Under the pieces are notes generated by a model. It saw nothing but the letters and a program-made list of their open reading frames with translations. It was not told the origin of the DNA and did no database searches. The translations under genes and the position numbers were made by a program. Shown here in pieces: positions 12,887-23,352 of a stretch of DNA of 64,000 bases (position 1 is the stretch's first letter; the number at the start of each line of letters is the position of its first letter). Origin of the DNA: Cinnamomum chago (lineage: Eukaryota; Streptophyta; Magnoliopsida; Laurales; Lauraceae); the NCBI GenBank assembly GCA_038049695.1, contig CP142453.1, positions 109,405,501 through 109,469,500 of the forward strand. The letters are read 5' to 3'.

Positions 12887-15800
12887 ATGGTCAGAACGAA
12901 GTCCTCAATTCTTTCAGAAAGCCAGGAGCAAGAGCAACAGAAAGTTGAAGGTATCCAGACAGATTTTTTCTTTTTTTGGCTTATAATGTCTGTCGTTCTT
13001 GTATAAATTAGAAATGTTGAACCAAATGTATAACATTCATTGCTACTTTGTCTGTTTCAAGTAATTTTATCTTAGATTTTTTTTAAAAAAATATCTGAGT
13101 TTATATCAAATTTATCTGTGTCCTGTGCAATTGTATATGTGCTCTGTGTGATGTTGAATCAATGTCTCTTGACTTTATTTGAGATTAAAAGCAAGATAGT
13201 CTGATGCTGGACTGGAAATCCACCAAATCTTTTGTCTATTGCATGAGTTTATCTGAGTTTACATCAAATTTATCTGAGTTTAGATCAATTTTATCTGAGT
13301 TTATATCAAATTTATCTGTGTCCTGTGCAATTGTATCTGTGTTCTGTGTGATGTTGAATCAATGTCTCTTGACTTTATCTGAGATTAAAAGCAATAGAGT
13401 CTGATGCTGGACTGGAAATCCAACAAATCTTTTGTCTATTTCATGAGTTTATCTGAGTTTATATCAAATTTATCTGACTTTAGATCAATTTTATCTGAGT
13501 TTAATTCAAATTTATCTATGTATTGTGCAATTGTATCTGTGTTCTGTGTGATGTTGAATCAATGTCTCTTGACTTTATCTGAGTTTAAAAGCAAGAGAGT
13601 GTGATGCTGGACTAGAAATTCAACAAACCTTTTGTCTATTTCATGAGTTTATCCGAGTTTATATCAAATTTATCTGACTTTCTAACAATTTATCTGAGTT
13701 TAATTTAAATTTATCTGTGTCTTGTGCAATTGTATCTGTGTTCTGTGTTTTGTTGAATCAATGTCTCTTGACTTTATCTGAGATTAAAAGCAAGATAGTC
13801 TGATGCTGGACTGGAAATCCACCAAATCTTTTGTCTATTGCATGAGTTTATCTGAGTTTACATCAAATTTATCTGACTTTCTAACAATTTATTTGAGTTT
13901 AATTTAAATTTATCTGTGTATTGTGCAATTTATCTGTGTTCTGTGTTTTGTTGAATAAATGTCTCCTAACTTTATCTGAGTTTAAAAGCAAGAGAGTGTG
14001 ATGCTGGACTGGAAATTCAACAAACCTTTTGTCTATTTCATGAGTTTATCTGAGTTTATATCAAATTTATCTGACTTTATAACAATTTATCTGAGTTTAA
14101 TATAAATTTATCTGTGTATTGTGCAATTGTATCTTTGTTCTGTATTCAGTTGTTTTAATCTTTTGGTGATATGAATTTGAGTTATTTTACTATATGCAGG
14201 AATAAAACATAACAAGAGAAAAAGGGTGGAAGATAAACCATCAAACAAGAATGAAGTCAGTAAGGACATAAATGATGAGAAGATTAGCGCTCATTACCAG
14301 TTCAGATCAAATTTGGTCTCAACTGTGTCACTGGTCCACAGCATCAAACAAATGGTCACTGAAGTCCACAGAGTTGAATTAAGAAAGACTCCATTCTGGA
14401 GCCTCATAGAATGCATGCTGGCCAACAAAATATCTAAAAAGATGTGCAGAAAGTTTGACAAGGACATTATGTTGATCCTTGATACATACAACACACAGAG
14501 AAGACAATTCAGATTAGGAAGGTCCTACGTGCCATTAACTACAAATGACATATCGCTGATCTTCGACATACCAAACGGAACAAGAGAACTTGATCTAAAA
14601 TATTCAAAAAGGAAAACAATTGAATTCATATCTAGAAGATTCCATGGCTGTTCAAGGGTGTCGGCTCCACAAATAAAGCAACAGCTCCTTCTAGCATTGA
14701 ATGGAGTATCAGAAACTGACATTGCTGATGTTGCTAGGCTACTTTGCCTGTATATCCTTGTCGTACTCTTTTTTGCAACCCATGGAAACACCATAGGATG
14801 GGCATATGTGGGATATGTTGAAAACTATATGGATATGAAGCACTATGCCTGGGCAGAAGAGATTTCAAAGTTTCTCATGGAGTCGATACACAACAGAAGC
14901 CGTGGGTCTGATAGAGTAATTGGTTGCCTTATTACATTACCGGTATGATATACAACTACAAATTTACAAATTTGAATTTCAATATACAAAGATTTATTGA
15001 CCTACATTTATGTTTTATGATTTTGTAACAGTATTGGTTGTGTGAGCATACGACGATCATCAAACCAGATGATTCGGTGCATTTCCCACGAGTACTAAAG
15101 TGGAATCTAAGGGCACTGAGTATGGCACTTAGGAAAAAGGCCCCTTCATTCACTAGTAGCTACTGAGGTATTTTTCACAACTTTCACTGTCTAATTTTAT
15201 TTAAGTTTTTAATCTAACAAGTTCTTTGTAACATTTGTATCAAATGCAGGTCCTTGGGGACGAATTAGATATCACGCTGCTTGAAGTGCAGCGATTACAG
15301 TCCTTGTTGGACAGTGGCGCTAGTGACAAGGAGGTCATGATGGATATAGAAGGAGAGCAACATGATGGCCAAACACACAAAAAGCAAGGAGATGGGGGAG
15401 ACATAGCAGTAGAAGTAGAAGGAGAAAATGTTGATCAAGGAGACGATCAAGAGGATGGAAATGAAAATATCCAGGAAGAATTGGAAGAAGGAGATCAGGG
15501 AGAACAGATGAAAATGATTGAAGCCACCCAACCAGATACAGACATACTGACAGACACGTTGGTTGTATCCAAGTTGGAAGAGCAGCTGCAAAACAGTAAC
15601 AGTGAAGAAACAGATTTCCCTGTTGTGGCAAAACAGTCAATAGCATTTGGTGCAGAGATGGCGGGCTATGAACAGACGTCCCTACAAACAGATTTGCTGG
15701 TTGCAAACATCTTAGCTGACATAATTGGCAGCGCCAGCAACACAGTAAATGAAGAGTCATCTGAAGCACACTCTGGATCCTTACCAGAAGCTGGTGATAC

Positions 15801-18436
15801 ATTGCCTAGTCCTAGACAACAATCACAAACTCCCGAAAACAGCGAGATCAAAACTCTTACTGAGGAGCGTGACAGGGAAAATTCTTTAGTCATCCAACTC
15901 ACTAAGGAGAAGACAGAATTACAAGAGCAGATCCAACGGATGGCTATTGACCTTGAAAGGACGTCGGCCGAAAACAAAAGCATAAAAAAGCAGCGGCTTG
16001 AAACTGAACAAATGATCACCAGCTTGCTAAGAGAAAGAGATGATGCTCTATTGTTGGTTGAGCAATTGACAAAGGAGAAGACTTTGCTTGAAACACACAG
16101 TGTGGACAAAGATCATACTTTAGAGGAGTCAACTCGAATGGTCAGCTCCCTCAAAGAGCAGCTGAAACACACCATCAGTGTGTCAGATATACAGTCCTCG
16201 AGAGCTACGACTGCAGAAAATGAGGTAAAGGGCTTGAAGAAAAAATTGGTTAATCTGGAATCAAACAACTTCAAACTGCAGCAGCTCTTGAGGGAAATGA
16301 CAACTGAATATACAAATAAAGGATTGCAGTGGGCTGGGAAGACTCTAGATGATATCTTCCAGCCTACAAGAAAAACTACTACACGACAGAAAGCAGCGAA
16401 GGAGGCTGCAACTGATCGTAATGTTGCAGAAAATGTACCTGAGGATCTTCAGGTACACGACCATGCTTGTTTAGATAAATTTATCTTTGCATTGAATTCA
16501 TGTTTTGCATATCTATCAAATTTATCTGACTTATGTGTCATTTTATCTGAGTTTATATCAAATTTATCTGACTTATGTGTCATTTTATCTGAGTTTATAG
16601 CAAATTTATCTGACTTTCTAACAATTTATCTGAGTTCTGTATCAAATTTATCTGACTTCTGTGTCATTTTATCTGACTTTCTAACAATTTATCTGAGTTC
16701 TGTATCAAATTTATCTGACTTCTGTGTCATTTTATCTGACTTTCTAACAGGTTATCTGAGTTCTGTATCAAATTTATCTGACTTCTGTGTCATTTTATCT
16801 GACTTTCTAACAATTTATCTGAGATCTGTATCAACTTATAAAACTTTTCATTAAATTTATCTAACTTCTGTATGATTTTATCACACTATCAGCAAATTTA
16901 TCTGATGTTATATGAAAGTTATCTGCCCTACAACAAATTCTAATTTGATTAATCTATATTTTTATAATTGAAATATTGATCAGATCATGCCGTCTGTTGC
17001 ACCATTAAAACCAATTAAGGAGGTGAAACAATCCTCCACGGTGAAACGAATCAAGAAAAGAGCAGCAACGAGGAAAATAAACCCAACAACTGTCCCCTTC
17101 ACACTCCCCAAAAATGCGGTCACTAAGCTTCTGAATGCATCTGACGTAGAGAAGCTAAAGGAGATTTATGAAGCTGAGGGCAATTCGTAAGTCACATACC
17201 TATGCACCTAATCAACACCACTGTTTAATTTAAGAAACCTTAATGAAGATGTAGACTAATTGGGCCCTTTGTGCAATTGGATTTGCAGGGCGCTCGTCTG
17301 GGGAGGTGAGGGGATACAAGTTGTATCTTATGAAGACATAGTAGCAGTTCTCAGCAGAGCAGAAATGTCAAGCATTGTAAGCATCACAACACAGACACAT
17401 TGACAAAATATCCCTACATTTTACACAAACATAATATGGTAGTGTTCAAACAATATGCCTCACATTATGTGTCTCAAATTGAACAGGTTATTGACTGCTA
17501 CGCTGAGTTGCTATATAGAGAACAGAGTGAAATCCAACAGCAACTCACAACTGTCCAACACACAGAAACGCTGCCTCGTGACAAATCGTACTTCGTAACA
17601 AGTTTATGCTGGGTAAAAGACAATAACTGTCTTGACCGTGTCATCATTTACTTTATTTTTATATATAATAAACAGTTACTAAACATGTCTTAATGTAGAA
17701 AATTGTTACTTCCTCGTCGCCGGAAATGAGGGAAAAGATACTGCACCCTCAGATCTCCCCAAGCAGAACTGCAGAACACAGATTCGTGCTTTTTCCAATG
17801 AATTCAAATGGAAAAAGGAAGGATGCCGAACTCTTCCACTGGACACTGTTGGTGCTGGATAAGAAAGAAGGAGATTGGCTACATTACAACCCCTTACGAC
17901 CAAGATCACCTAAAACAGTGGATCATTACTTTGAGGATGCACGACTTCTGGTATGTCTCACTTACATGGTCATTATTTATTCAAAGATACCGTTAGCATA
18001 ATCGAAACTGACCCAAAATACGGAATGTTTTTTTATTCTGCAGAAACAGTATGTGAAGAACTACAATTATATCAATGTTGAGGAGACACAGCCATATGGA
18101 GCTCCATTGACAAGTGTCGAAGACGCCCCACAACAGAAAATGGGCTCGTAAGTATCATTGTGCAACTACAGTAATTCAATTGACTTCACGGTGCCTTACT
18201 TACAATCGACTAACAATATCATGTCCTGTTCCAGTGTTGATTGCGGAGTGATCGTTTGTTATCTTATAAAGCAACTAACTCACAAACAAGTAATTGCTTC
18301 GAAGTTGCCACAACGCGTAATTGACGGATTAAGGGCAGAGATAGTAAGCAAGTTCCTACACGACAAGCATTGCAGCTGGTCAGTTGAAAACTACCAAGCC
18401 AGGCAACTAGCTGCTAATGATGACTTCGAAAACTGA
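12887..18436 (+). CDS. MULE-encoded ULP1-like cysteine protease (C48), ten exons, one frameshift
   Basis: Exons, read from GT-AG sites and frame continuity: 12887-12950, 14200-14942, 15032-15167, 15250-16452, 16984-17186, 17289-17376, 17487-17612, 17699-17950, 18044-18147, 18235-18436. The product is about 1,040 aa. Exon 2 encodes a domain like the plant DUF1985/mobile-domain group (FRLGRSYVPLTTNDISLIF). Exon 4 encodes an acidic region, then a long coiled coil (Leu/Glu/Lys heptads). Exons 8-10 encode the peptidase C48 core: the catalytic His in HWTLLVLD, then LHYNPL (Asn where Asp is common), Gln in QQKMGS, and the catalytic Cys in VDCGVIVC. Family members cleave SUMO or related proteins; the role within the transposon is unknown. 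Exon 3 contains an in-frame TGA (15164-15166). Total exon length is one base over a multiple of three, so a single-base insertion near the donor is likely. Introns 1 and 4 contain 21-bp repeat arrays. Confidence 0.82.
13090..14150 (+). repeat. Repeat array A: about 199-bp tandem units built of 21-bp subunits
   Basis: The word TGATGCTGGACT recurs at 13202, 13402, 13602, 13801 and 13999, giving a 198-200 bp period and about five and a half units. Inside each unit, TTTATCTGAGTT and TTTATCTGACTT recur every 21 bases. The array fills most of intron 1 of the ULP1 gene. It belongs to the same 21-bp family as the arrays near 16.5, 18.7, 22.0 and 39.8 kb. Confidence 0.93.
16500..16890 (+). repeat. Repeat array B: 21-bp repeats in ULP1 intron 4
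   Basis: About 16 head-to-tail copies of a 21-mer alternate between TTTATCTGACTTATGTGTCA, TTTATCTGAGTTTATATCAA and TTTATCTGACTTTCTAACAA types. Higher-order units of about 63 bp are visible. The array lies between the exon 4 donor (16453) and exon 5 acceptor (16983). Because 21 is a multiple of three, the exon 4 frame stays open through the array for 133 more codons (stop 16852-16854), coding heptads such as LSDFCVI. Confidence 0.92.
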
Positions 18437-19640
18437 CGAAAAAACTACAACAATGATACAAACAAGTTCTTTTCAATCAAGTTGATGTATTTTATGTAAA
18501 TCTCTTTATATGAAAAGTGAAAGTTCAACAGACTTGTGAATGTATTTTTTTTGTTCACATGAAGGTTGTACAAACATTTCTGTCAATGTAATTCTCACAT
18601 TTGTTAATGAATGTAAATAGAATTATTTCTGTCAATGTCTTCGTACATCAGCACTATGCAATCTATTATTCTAATTTCTGGTGGAATTTTAACTGACTTC
18701 TGATAGAAATTCTCTGATTTCTGACTGAGATCATCTACGTTTTGGATGAAATTATCTAGGTTCTAATTTTCATTATCTGACTTCTGAATCAAATTGTCTG
18801 AGTTTTGTATGAAATTATCTGATTTTAGATGAAATTATCTGACTTCTGAATCAAATTACCTGGTTCATAGATGAAATTATCTGACTTATATATGAAATTA
18901 TATGAGTCCTGGATGAAATTATCTGACTCATGGTTGAAATTATCTGACTTCTGCATCAATTTATCTGAGTCATGGGTGAAATTATCTGAGTTCTGACTCA
19001 AATTATCTGAGTACTGGGTGAAATTATTTGAGTTCTTACTCAAATTATCTGAGTCCTGGGTGAAATTATCTAACTCATGGATGAAATTATCTGAGTACTG
19101 GGTGAAAATATCTGACTTATGAATGAATTTATCTGACTTCTGAATCAAATTATCCGAGTCATATGGGAAATTATCTGAGTTCTGACTCTAATTTATCTGA
19201 CTCATGGATGAATTTATCTGACTCATGGATGAAATTATCTGAGTCCTGGGTGAAATTATCTGACTTATGAATGAAATTATCTGACTTCTGAATCAAGTTA
19301 TCTGAGTCCTGGGTGAAATTATCTGACTCAAGAGTGAATTTATCTGAGTCTAGATTGAAATTATCTGAGTTCTGCTACATATTTAGCAGGGTAATGTGAT
19401 TGCTCTGTCTAGCTAATGATTCCAGATAATCTCAGCTCTAATGCAATTTCAATATCAATTTTGAACAATGACTAAATGAGTTAGACACATTTTGAAAGTA
19501 ATTACTTATAAAAGCAAGACCACATTAATCAACATTAAAGGGAATGTCAATTTGACCTTTTTATTCACTAATCAGAATTACATCAGATGTATCAACAATA
19601 TTACACCTAACCTAAATTCAATATCTAATTCAATGAAATG
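18437..19640. repeat. Repeat array C between the convergent MULE-1 genes
   Basis: From about 18700 to 19375 roughly 30 copies of a 21-bp repeat occur, centred on GAAATTATCTGACTCATGGAT with G/C variation after CTGA. The array lies in the convergent gap where both transcripts end. On the minus strand it leaves a 107-codon open frame of the heptad SDNFxxx, which I regard as a by-product of the period. The flanking bases (18437-18700 and 19376-19640) are probably the two 3' UTRs. Confidence 0.92.
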
Positions 19641-21913
19641 TCAAAGAAGAGTCTCCTTGCACGATTTTTTATTGTGGCTGCCAATCCGACCACACCTCCC
19701 ACATTTTATCTGCCGTGTGACCTCCCCTCTTGACAAGATCCTCTTTTTTTTCGGCCTGCCAGCTGGTCGTTTAACAACAGGTGGGAGAATAACGACTTCA
19801 TCGCCTTTTGTCTCTGGCATTCCCACGGTTGGAATTGGGAAAATCTGCTCTTCATACGAAGCCCTATATGTATGAGTGTGAAAATAATGATCAACAAAGA
19901 CATTCAATTCCTTTCCACTCTTTTGGATCGCCGCACAAGCATGGGCGCAGGGGAACCCATTGATCTGCTACTGATAACACGAACATATGTGATTAAAAAT
20001 GTCAACCGTCACTGACGGGTAAGAATGCACATCGAAAACAGTTTCACTCGAACGGCTGACCGTCCACGTCCTTCCAAGCCGGATAGCAGCATCAAGCCTC
20101 TTATCCATGTCCGGACAGATGACTGACTTCCATCTGCTGGAAGCTTCCTTCCTACTAGCCATCTGCTCCATTATTTGAACCCTTATTGTGTCAACCATCT
20201 TTGTAATTGGAAGATGGCGAGCTTCTCTAATCCATGAGTTGAAAGACTCAGCAGCATTCGAACACATCTCACCATACCGCTGCCCCTTAAAATATGCATT
20301 GCTCCATCTATCATGAGGCAATCCACAGAGAAATTTATCTACATTAGAACCACCTTCACGCCTCAACGACTGCAGCTTTGCATGGAAGGCAGGGATAGTT
20401 GGCGCATATGCACATTCCCGCAACATCATAACCATTCTCTCTTTAAATGCATTAGTGTAACCACCAGACAACTTGTCCCTCAAATTTGCCTTAAGGTGTT
20501 GGAGGCAATATGCATGATGGGCAAAATGAAATACCTTTGATACAGCCTCTATCAGACCTGGATTTCTGTCAGAAACAAATGTAATAGTGCGATCTGACAT
20601 AATAATTTTCCTTAAATTCTGCAGAAACCATGTCCAATTGTCCTCTGTCTCTGAGTCCACTACCGCAAAAGCAAGGGGGAACAAACCTGTCCCATGAATT
20701 AACAATTTTTTATATTTCTGATACTATTCAGAAAATCAAAACATGCTGATCATTAGTATAAATATAAATAAATGGGTCAATAATATCAGAAAAAACAGCA
20801 TTACAACTTACCTTGATTCTCATTCTTCCCCGTTGCTGCCAACAGGGTTCCCTTGTATCTGCCCTTTAAGAAAGTACCGTCCAGAAATAATAAAGGACGA
20901 ACATGGTTAAAACCAGCAATTAAAGCATAGAACGACACAAAGAGACGCTTGAAACACATAGTTGATTGGTCATAATCTAGCACAAAGAGGCTTCCTGGAT
21001 TTACCTCCTCCGCCACCTTAATATACCAGCGAACATGGTCAAAAGATAGCGACGAATCACCATACAGCTTATTTCTAGCCCTTTCCACACCCCACCATGC
21101 ATGATGATATGTAATGGTAAGTCCATAATTTGCCTTAAAGTGGTGCACAATATCAATGGGTCTGGTGAGCGGCTTCTCACGGATATGTTCCACTATTAAA
21201 TCTGCAACTGTCTCAGAATTCATACGGCTGTTCTTTGACGTTCGAACTGCTGCACCACATGTATGCTCATTGTTTAATGTCCTGATACAAAAATGGCCAC
21301 TAGACTTTTCAATAGATGCATGAACACGCCATCTGCATCCCATCGAATGACTGCGAGAGCATTCAGCTGTCACCCTCACCTTATCATTTTTCACATATAC
21401 AAATTCAAACCCAACCTCAATTGAATATCTGCACAATGCACTTCTAAACTCCCCAACACCGCCCTCAAACCTCTGCCCCACATCTCTAATACCACTTGCC
21501 CAGCCGGAAGACAGCAACATCTTCTCCTTGTGGGTACAAAACTGTGGAAGAAGATCTGTTTGTATATCTATATCCTCGTACCCCACTAATGGTAGGGCAT
21601 CTTCAGCTAAATGATCACCAATTTCCTCTTGATCATCGTCCTCCGATTCCTGCGATTCTGATACAAATACATCAACTGTCCCCAATCCCATTGAAGAAGC
21701 CAGCATGGACAAGCTCATTATATCCGAATCGTTGTCCAGCAAGCACTTTGGGTGGCCAGGCAACGCATAAGTAAAACAAACCATGTTCATTGTAAGATTT
21801 CTCCACTTGTTACAAACTTGACGCATCAAACCATCATAGCTCATACCCCGACTCAAATGAATAACAGCCGTAAGCATGCCATACTTACAGAGAAGCAATA
21901 ACGGCTGTGACAT
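19641..21913 (-). pseudogene. MURA transposase of MULE-1, intact except for one in-frame stop
   Basis: Exon A (21913-20812) ends AATCAAG before GTAAGT; exon B (20686-19641) follows GGGACAG. The join reads GKNENQGLFPLAFAVV. The frame is 714 codons before the terminal stop. In order it has an acidic N-terminal region, the MuDR DNA-binding domain (KVRVTAECSRSHSMGCRWRV to HTCG), and the MULE transposase core with putative DDE residues in FLDGTFLKGRYKG, FVSDRNPG and NAAESFNSW. A SWIM zinc finger (CSC to FPCAHAC) and a C-terminal CCHC knuckle (CGRCGRIGSHNKKSC) follow. A TAG at 19968-19970 (codon 607) falls inside the SWIM motif where Trp is usual, so a single TGG-to-TAG change would explain it. A 5' UTR intron (donor 22844, acceptor directly before the ATG) is likely and contains array D. 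The truncated product would keep the catalytic core but lose the zinc fingers. Confidence 0.88.
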
Positions 21914-21964
21914 CTATAAAACAGCAAGATTCAATGGATATAAATGGTTACTATCATTGCCCAA

Positions 21965-22345
21965 ATTGTACATGACTCAGATAAATGTTGGCTCTAACTC
22001 AGATATATTGTACATGACTCAAATAAATTGTACATAACTCAGATAAATTTTAGCTCTGAACTCAGATAAATTGTACATAACTCAGATAATTTTTGGCTTT
22101 GAACTCAGATAAATTGTACATAACACAGATAAATTGTACACAACTCAGATAAATTGTACATGACTCAGATAAATTTTGGCTCTGAACTCAGATAAATTGT
22201 ACATAACTCAGATAAATTTTGGCTCTCAACTCAGATAAATTGTCCATAACACAGATAAATTGTAGACAACTCAGATAAATTGTACATAACTCAAATGAAT
22301 TCAATACAGAAATCAGATATTGTGTATAGAACTCAGATAAAATTA
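21965..22345 (-). repeat. Repeat array D upstream of MURA
   Basis: About 18 copies of a 20-22 bp repeat alternate ACTCAGATAAATTGTACATA and ACTCAGATAAATTTTGGCTC. On the minus strand these read TTTATCTGAGTT, the same core as arrays A-C. The array lies in the predicted 5' UTR intron of the MURA gene (22844-21914), just inside the right half of MULE-1. Confidence 0.92.
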
Positions 22346-23343
22346 CACAAACTACGATTTGTCTGATTAACAGTCTGATAAATTTCATGCTAAAAGCCAA
22401 ATATCTTAGATTACATTACTTCTTTCACAATGCAGCTCTGAAATAAGACCGGTAAATAAGTCAGGCTCTAGCTAATCTAAATGCATGACCATCAAATCAT
22501 TTCTACATCAACTGAGCTGATACAAATTGAATACTTCATCACCAACAAAACTAAAGAAACCTAACTATCAAAACTCGAAAAGAAAAATGAAAAACTTCAC
22601 GTCCATATAAAAGATAGAACTGCTACACAAAAGCTAGATCTGAAATCAACTTCACTTCCATATAAAAGATAGAACTGCTACACAAAAGTTAGATCTGAAA
22701 TCTGTTATACAGTAAATCAAACTACACAGCTAAAACCCAATAAGAATAGAACTGAGCATGCGCATCAGATATATATATGGATATCTACACATTCAAATAA
22801 CAAGAACTGCATAATCTCTGATGTATACAGAAAAAATCGCTTACCTCATAAAAGATGAATCCCTTCCCAACGTTTGAATCTGGTTTCTGCTTCCAAGCGA
22901 ATGAACTGTTTCCCAGCCAATCAATATACGAGACTATAATCCAATTACAATAGAACTCCTACCAAAAGTTTGACCTGCAATCTGCTTCGCAAACAATGAA
23001 TCTCTCTCTCGTTAGGTTTCTACATTCAGATTCAGTATCATAACCGATTGCAGGTTTAGATTCAAAAAACGAGATCTGCGCTGGATGACAGGGGCATATC
23101 AGTAATAACTTCCCCACTTATGCACTTAAATCGTGGCTAAATAATCGTAACACGTTAGGGACCACTCCACTCCATGCTGCGACGGTTACAGGGGTAAATT
23201 AGTCTTAACAATTGACACCGTGTGGATAGAGGGACCTTAGGCTGCAAACATCTTAACTGCTTGGACCAGAGGCTTTAAAAAGAATCCGCCTGGACTGGAG
23301 GCTGGAAACATTCCATTCGAGGGACCTTTCGCTAATTAATCCA
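22346..23343 (-). promoter_or_regulatory. Right terminal region and putative MURA promoter of MULE-1
   Basis: This segment holds the presumed MURA promoter and first untranslated exon (donor GAG|GTAAGC at 22845/22844). A direct repeat lies at about 22602-22644 and 22650-22692 (TCCATATAAAAGATAGAACT, ACACAAAAGCTAGATCTGAA), a near-exact 48-bp duplication. The terminal 150 bp carries the right TIR with GGTCCCTC blocks. No coding frame is seen. Confidence 0.6.
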
Positions 23344-23352
23344 TTTTTCAAT

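Larger units (their letters stand above)
12299..23343. mobile_element. MULE-1: near-complete Mutator-like element with ULP1 and MURA genes
   Basis: An 11.0-kb element. The left end begins GGGACTTTGGTCGGAGGTCC; the reverse complement of the right end begins TGGATTAATTAGCGAAAGG and also continues into GGTCCCTC. The flanks TTTTTCGAT (12290-12298) and TTTTTCAAT (23344-23352) form a 9-bp TSD with one mismatch. The TIRs are long but divergent, sharing spaced GGTCCCTC, AAGGTCC and CTGATTTGCCCTTG-like blocks over about 150 bp. The plus-strand ULP1-type protease gene and the minus-strand MURA gene are transcribed inward from opposite ends, as in maize MuDR. ULP1-carrying MULEs are known as Kaonashi-type elements. 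Both genes are nearly intact (one frameshift, one nonsense codon), so the insertion looks fairly young. Confidence 0.88.

Noticed and set aside
13204-13604. Open frames of 66 aa repeated in array A
   Set aside because: They are products of the 199-bp tandem repeat in a spliced intron, with no independent start context.
15295-15802. Minus-strand open frames opposite ULP1 exon 4
   Set aside because: Mirror frames of a real acidic and coiled-coil coding exon.
18825-19148. 107-aa minus-strand frame of SDNFxxx heptads
   Set aside because: Explained by a 21-bp non-coding repeat whose period preserves any stop-free frame; it lies in the convergent gap.
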